Shown here piece after piece: positions 12,216-14,409 of a DNA stretch of 14,409 nt. Location of the stretch: NCBI GenBank assembly GCA_002385605.1, contig DGDU01000001.1, positions 2,454 through 16,862 on the forward strand. The letters are read 5' to 3'. Position 1 is the stretch's first letter; each line of letters begins with the position of its first letter. The translations under genes and the position numbers were made by a program. This stretch comes from Christensenella sp. UBA3944 (GTDB lineage: Bacteria > Bacillota > Clostridia > Christensenellales > DTU072). Below the pieces are notes generated by a model that saw nothing but the letters and a program-made list of their open reading frames with translations, searched no databases and was not told where the DNA came from.

Positions 12216-13916
12216 ATGCTAATCTCTCTCCACATAAAAAATATCGCTCTTATAAGCGAACTTAGCCTCGAGTTCAGCAAAGGGCTCAACATCCTTTCCG
12301 GCGAAACGGGCGCTGGCAAGTCTATCATTATAGACAGCCTGAATTTTGTGCTCGGCGACAGGGCGGATAAGGGGCTTATACGCTTCGGCGAAACAACGGC
12401 GAGCGTCCAGGCTGTTTTCGATTGCCCCAAAAACGAGGAAATAAGCGAAATCCTCTCACAAAACGGCATCGAAGAGGACGATTTTCTTATCGTCCGCCGC
12501 ACGATGAGCGAAAACGGGCGCAGCGAGTGCCGCATAAACGGGGCGCTTATTAATTTATCCGTATTAAAAAAGGTTGTGTCGCTTCTCGTAGACATCCATT
12601 CGCAGCACGAAAACCAGGCGATACTTAACGAAAGCAACCACATAAAAATTCTCGACAAATATTCCAAAAAACTCTCCAAGATAAAAGAGCAGTATCTTGC
12701 GGCATACGGCGAATACAAGCGTGCGACGCAGGAATTAAGGGCTTTGTCCTCAAAGGAAGAGCGCGCCCGCAAAATGGATATTCTGGAATTCCAGATTGCC
12801 GAAATACAAAAGGCAAACATTGCGGAGGGCGAGGAGGAGGCGCTTATCAAAGAACGCTCTAAGTGTTACAACGCCCAGAAGCTGATAAACGGCTTAGGCT
12901 CGGCGATTACGCTTCTGGAGGGCGACAGCGGCTTCGGCGCCGCCCCTTCGGTAAAGAGCGCAATAAAGGAGCTTAATACGCTGTCGCAATACGACGAAAG
13001 CTACGAAAAACTCGCCGAAAGGCTGGAAAGCACAAAAATCGAGCTTGAGGATATCATTTACAGCCTAAAGGACGAGCTTGAAAACAGCAGTTTCGACACC
13101 ACAAAGCTCGAAAGCATCGAAAAACGCATAGACGAAATCCGCTCTATAAAGAGAAAGTACGGTGCCACGGTAGAGGAAATCGAAAACTTTAAGGCAAAAG
13201 CCGAAGAAGAGCTTTTTGACTTGCAAAACTCCGCCCAAAAAGAAGAAGAGCTTGCCGCAACCGCCGAATTTGAGCTTAATAAAGCAGTAAAATTCGCCAA
13301 AGAGATGCATGATATTAGAGCGGAGGATGCCATCGGCTTCGAAAAAGCTATAGAGTCCAACCTCGCCGACCTCGGGATGCAAGGCAGCGTTTTCAAGGTA
13401 GAAATTACATATCCCGAAGGCGATATCCCCGGGTATCTCACCGAAAACGGTGCGGACGATGTAAAATTCCTTATAAGCCCCAACAAAGGCGAGCCGCTTA
13501 AGCCCCTCGCGAAAATAGCGAGCGGCGGCGAAACAAGCAGGCTTATGCTGGGGCTCAAAAATATCACCGCCGAACTTGAGGGCATCGACACCCTTGTGTT
13601 CGACGAAATCGACACGGGCATAAGCGGAAGGATAGCCAAGGTTGTGGCCTGCAAGCTGTACAATATAGCAAAGACAAGGCAGGTTCTCGCCGTTACACAC
13701 CTTCCTCAGCTTGCCGCGATGGCAGACACCCATTACCTCATATCCAAGCGGGTAGAGGGAGAGAAAACATTAACCTTTGTCGAGCTGCTAAGCCCGCAGT
13801 CGTCCATCACCGAGATTATGAGGCTGGCGGGTTCTTTGGAAAGCAGCGAGAGCGGGCAGGAAAACGCCAGAGAACTTAAAGAATGGGCCAATAACTACAA
13901 AAAATCGCTCGAATAA
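12216..13916 (+). CDS. recN: DNA repair protein RecN
   Basis: A 566-residue SMC-like ATPase of normal length that acts early in double-strand break repair. Walker A is GETGAGKS at 29-36. A long Lys/Glu-rich coiled coil occupies about 150-390, in two halves. The ABC signature ASGGETSRLML is at about 435-445 and Walker B LVFDE at 460-464, followed by IDTGISG and the switch-like LAVTHLPQLA. It starts 4 nt after argR without a clear Shine-Dalgarno, so translation is probably coupled. No LexA-type box was recognised upstream. It is the last gene of the nadK-argR-recN unit. Confidence 0.96.
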   Translation: MLISLHIKNIALISELSLEFSKGLNILSGETGAGKSIIIDSLNFVLGDRADKGLIRFGETTASVQAVFDCPKNEEISEILSQNGIEEDDFLIVRRTMSENGRSECRINGALINLSVLKKVVSLLVDIHSQHENQAILNESNHIKILDKYSKKLSKIKEQYLAAYGEYKRATQELRALSSKEERARKMDILEFQIAEIQKANIAEGEEEALIKERSKCYNAQKLINGLGSAITLLEGDSGFGAAPSVKSAIKELNTLSQYDESYEKLAERLESTKIELEDIIYSLKDELENSSFDTTKLESIEKRIDEIRSIKRKYGATVEEIENFKAKAEEELFDLQNSAQKEEELAATAEFELNKAVKFAKEMHDIRAEDAIGFEKAIESNLADLGMQGSVFKVEITYPEGDIPGYLTENGADDVKFLISPNKGEPLKPLAKIASGGETSRLMLGLKNITAELEGIDTLVFDEIDTGISGRIAKVVACKLYNIAKTRQVLAVTHLPQLAAMADTHYLISKRVEGEKTLTFVELLSPQSSITEIMRLAGSLESSESGQENARELKEWANNYKKSLE

Positions 13917-13921
13917 CCGTC

Positions 13922-13956
13922 GAGTATTCTATATTTTAACTTAATTTATAATACTC
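13922..13956 (+). repeat. Inverted repeat between recN and spoIVB
   Basis: GAGTATT (13922-13928) and AATACTC (13950-13956) are perfectly complementary over 7 bp with a 21-nt AT-rich loop. The left arm also takes part in an alternative 5-bp hairpin CTCGA/TCGAG (13908-13912 with 13920-13924), so the two folds exclude each other. No T-tract follows the longer one. It could be a weak terminator or an operator; the role is not known. Confidence 0.3.
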
Positions 13957-13980
13957 TCCAAAAGCTGTCAATCGGGAAGT

Positions 13981-14010
13981 TTATATTTTGGTGCCTTCTA
14001 TCGAAAACTA
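13981..14010 (+). promoter_or_regulatory. Possible sigma-F/sigma-G promoter of spoIVB
   Basis: TTATA (13981-13985) resembles the GYATA -35 of forespore sigma factors. TCGAAAACTA (14001-14010) fits the GGNRANANTR -10 in all but the two leading G positions, at the usual 15-nt spacing. In B. subtilis spoIVB is transcribed by sigma-F and sigma-G, which makes a site here plausible. The implied leader is only about 13 nt, tight for the ribosome site. Confidence 0.3.
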
Positions 14011-14029
14011 TACTTTGAAGGCGGTTCGA

Positions 14030-14409
14030 ATGAGAAAAACATCAAAAGCGTTATTATCGACATTTCTTATTATTTTAGTTTTCTGTTTATCTTTTATATT
14101 TTTCGAATTTAGCTGGGGCGCGTATGCCGCGGCACCCAATTCTGTGTATCTCGGGGGCACTCCCATCGGGGTTGTGGCGTCCAGCGACAAACTTATTGTA
14201 GCCGACACAAGGGCGGTTATAACGCGAGAGGGGGCGCGCAAGCCCGAAGGTGTCGAGCAGCTCTTACCCGGTGATTTAATCGTAAGCGTTAACGGTATAG
14301 ATGTAAGTACCGTTCAGGATTTGGCGCAGATTGTTAACGGTTGTAAGGACGAATCCGTAAAACTAGTAGTCGAGCGGGACGGAAACCGTATTGAGATAAG
14401 CGTAAAACC
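14030..14409 (+). CDS. spoIVB: SpoIVB signalling peptidase, 5' part
   Basis: 126 codons are present before the window ends (full SpoIVB is about 400-430 residues). The N-terminus has a single hydrophobic segment (about 8-26) followed by AYAAA, a signal anchor or signal peptide. A PDZ-type domain begins near residue 40: YLGGTPIGVVASSDKLIV, and later LLPGDLIVSVNGIDV near 79-93. The catalytic S55 peptidase domain lies outside the window. SpoIVB is secreted from the forespore into the intermembrane space, where it triggers pro-sigma-K processing by cleaving SpoIVFA. In Bacillus it follows recN, as here. GAAGGCGG precedes the ATG. The call rests on the PDZ region plus synteny. Confidence 0.88.
   Translation, partial: MRKTSKALLSTFLIILVFCLSFIFFEFSWGAYAAAPNSVYLGGTPIGVVASSDKLIVADTRAVITREGARKPEGVEQLLPGDLIVSVNGIDVSTVQDLAQIVNGCKDESVKLVVERDGNRIEISVK

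Overview
The window reads as chromosome of an endospore-forming member of the Bacillota, most likely an anaerobic Clostridia-type organism. The evidence is a complete spoIIAA-spoIIAB-sigF operon, a GerW/YtfJ-family sporulation gene, a DacF-type carboxypeptidase, the start of spoIVB, and the Bacillota order yqhY-nusB-folD-xseA-xseB-ispA ... tlyA-nadK-argR-recN-spoIVB. Arg AGG and Ile ATA codons are common. I cannot name the genus. No insertion sequence, prophage, CRISPR array, tRNA or rRNA gene is visible.

Layout. (1) Positions 1-205, minus strand: the N-terminus of a lipoprotein, divergent from the sporulation operon. (2) 447-1908: spoIIAA-spoIIAB-sigF, the forespore sigma-F partner-switching module, closed by a strong terminator at 1907-1932. 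(3) 1983-4771: DUF2953 (ytfI-like) - ytfJ - dacF - rluB-type pseudouridine synthase, with overlapping or close genes, ending in a terminator at 4776-4797. (4) 4829-8740: a clear sigma-A promoter, then yqhY-nusB-folD-xseA-xseB-ispA, tightly packed with three short overlaps. (5) 8741-9456: about 700 bases without a protein gene. This holds a large structured RNA that I identify as OLE RNA, followed immediately by oapA, the gene for its membrane-protein partner (9457-10083), which overlaps tlyA by ATGA. (6) 10821-13916: a second promoter, then nadK-argR-recN. (7) 14030 to the end: spoIVB, running off the window.

The most interesting element is the OLE RNA (core 8859-9432, about 574 nt). The identification rests on four things: its position directly after ispA and before a small membrane protein; a perfect 11-bp helix joining its two ends across more than 550 nt; many internal hairpins with no credible ORF; and the DxxxD transmembrane motif in the neighbouring protein. 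It has its own extended -10 promoter, which places the transcript start next to the closing helix, and a U-tract directly after the 3' strand of that helix. The dxs gene, often found in this cluster, is absent between ispA and tlyA.

Functionally the window combines commitment to forespore transcription (SpoIIAB and SpoIIAA controlling sigma-F; SpoIVB for later signalling), spore or cell-wall maturation (DacF, YtfJ), and housekeeping for C1-folate, isoprenoids, NADP, arginine control and DNA repair. The OLE RNA and OapA system is embedded in that housekeeping operon.
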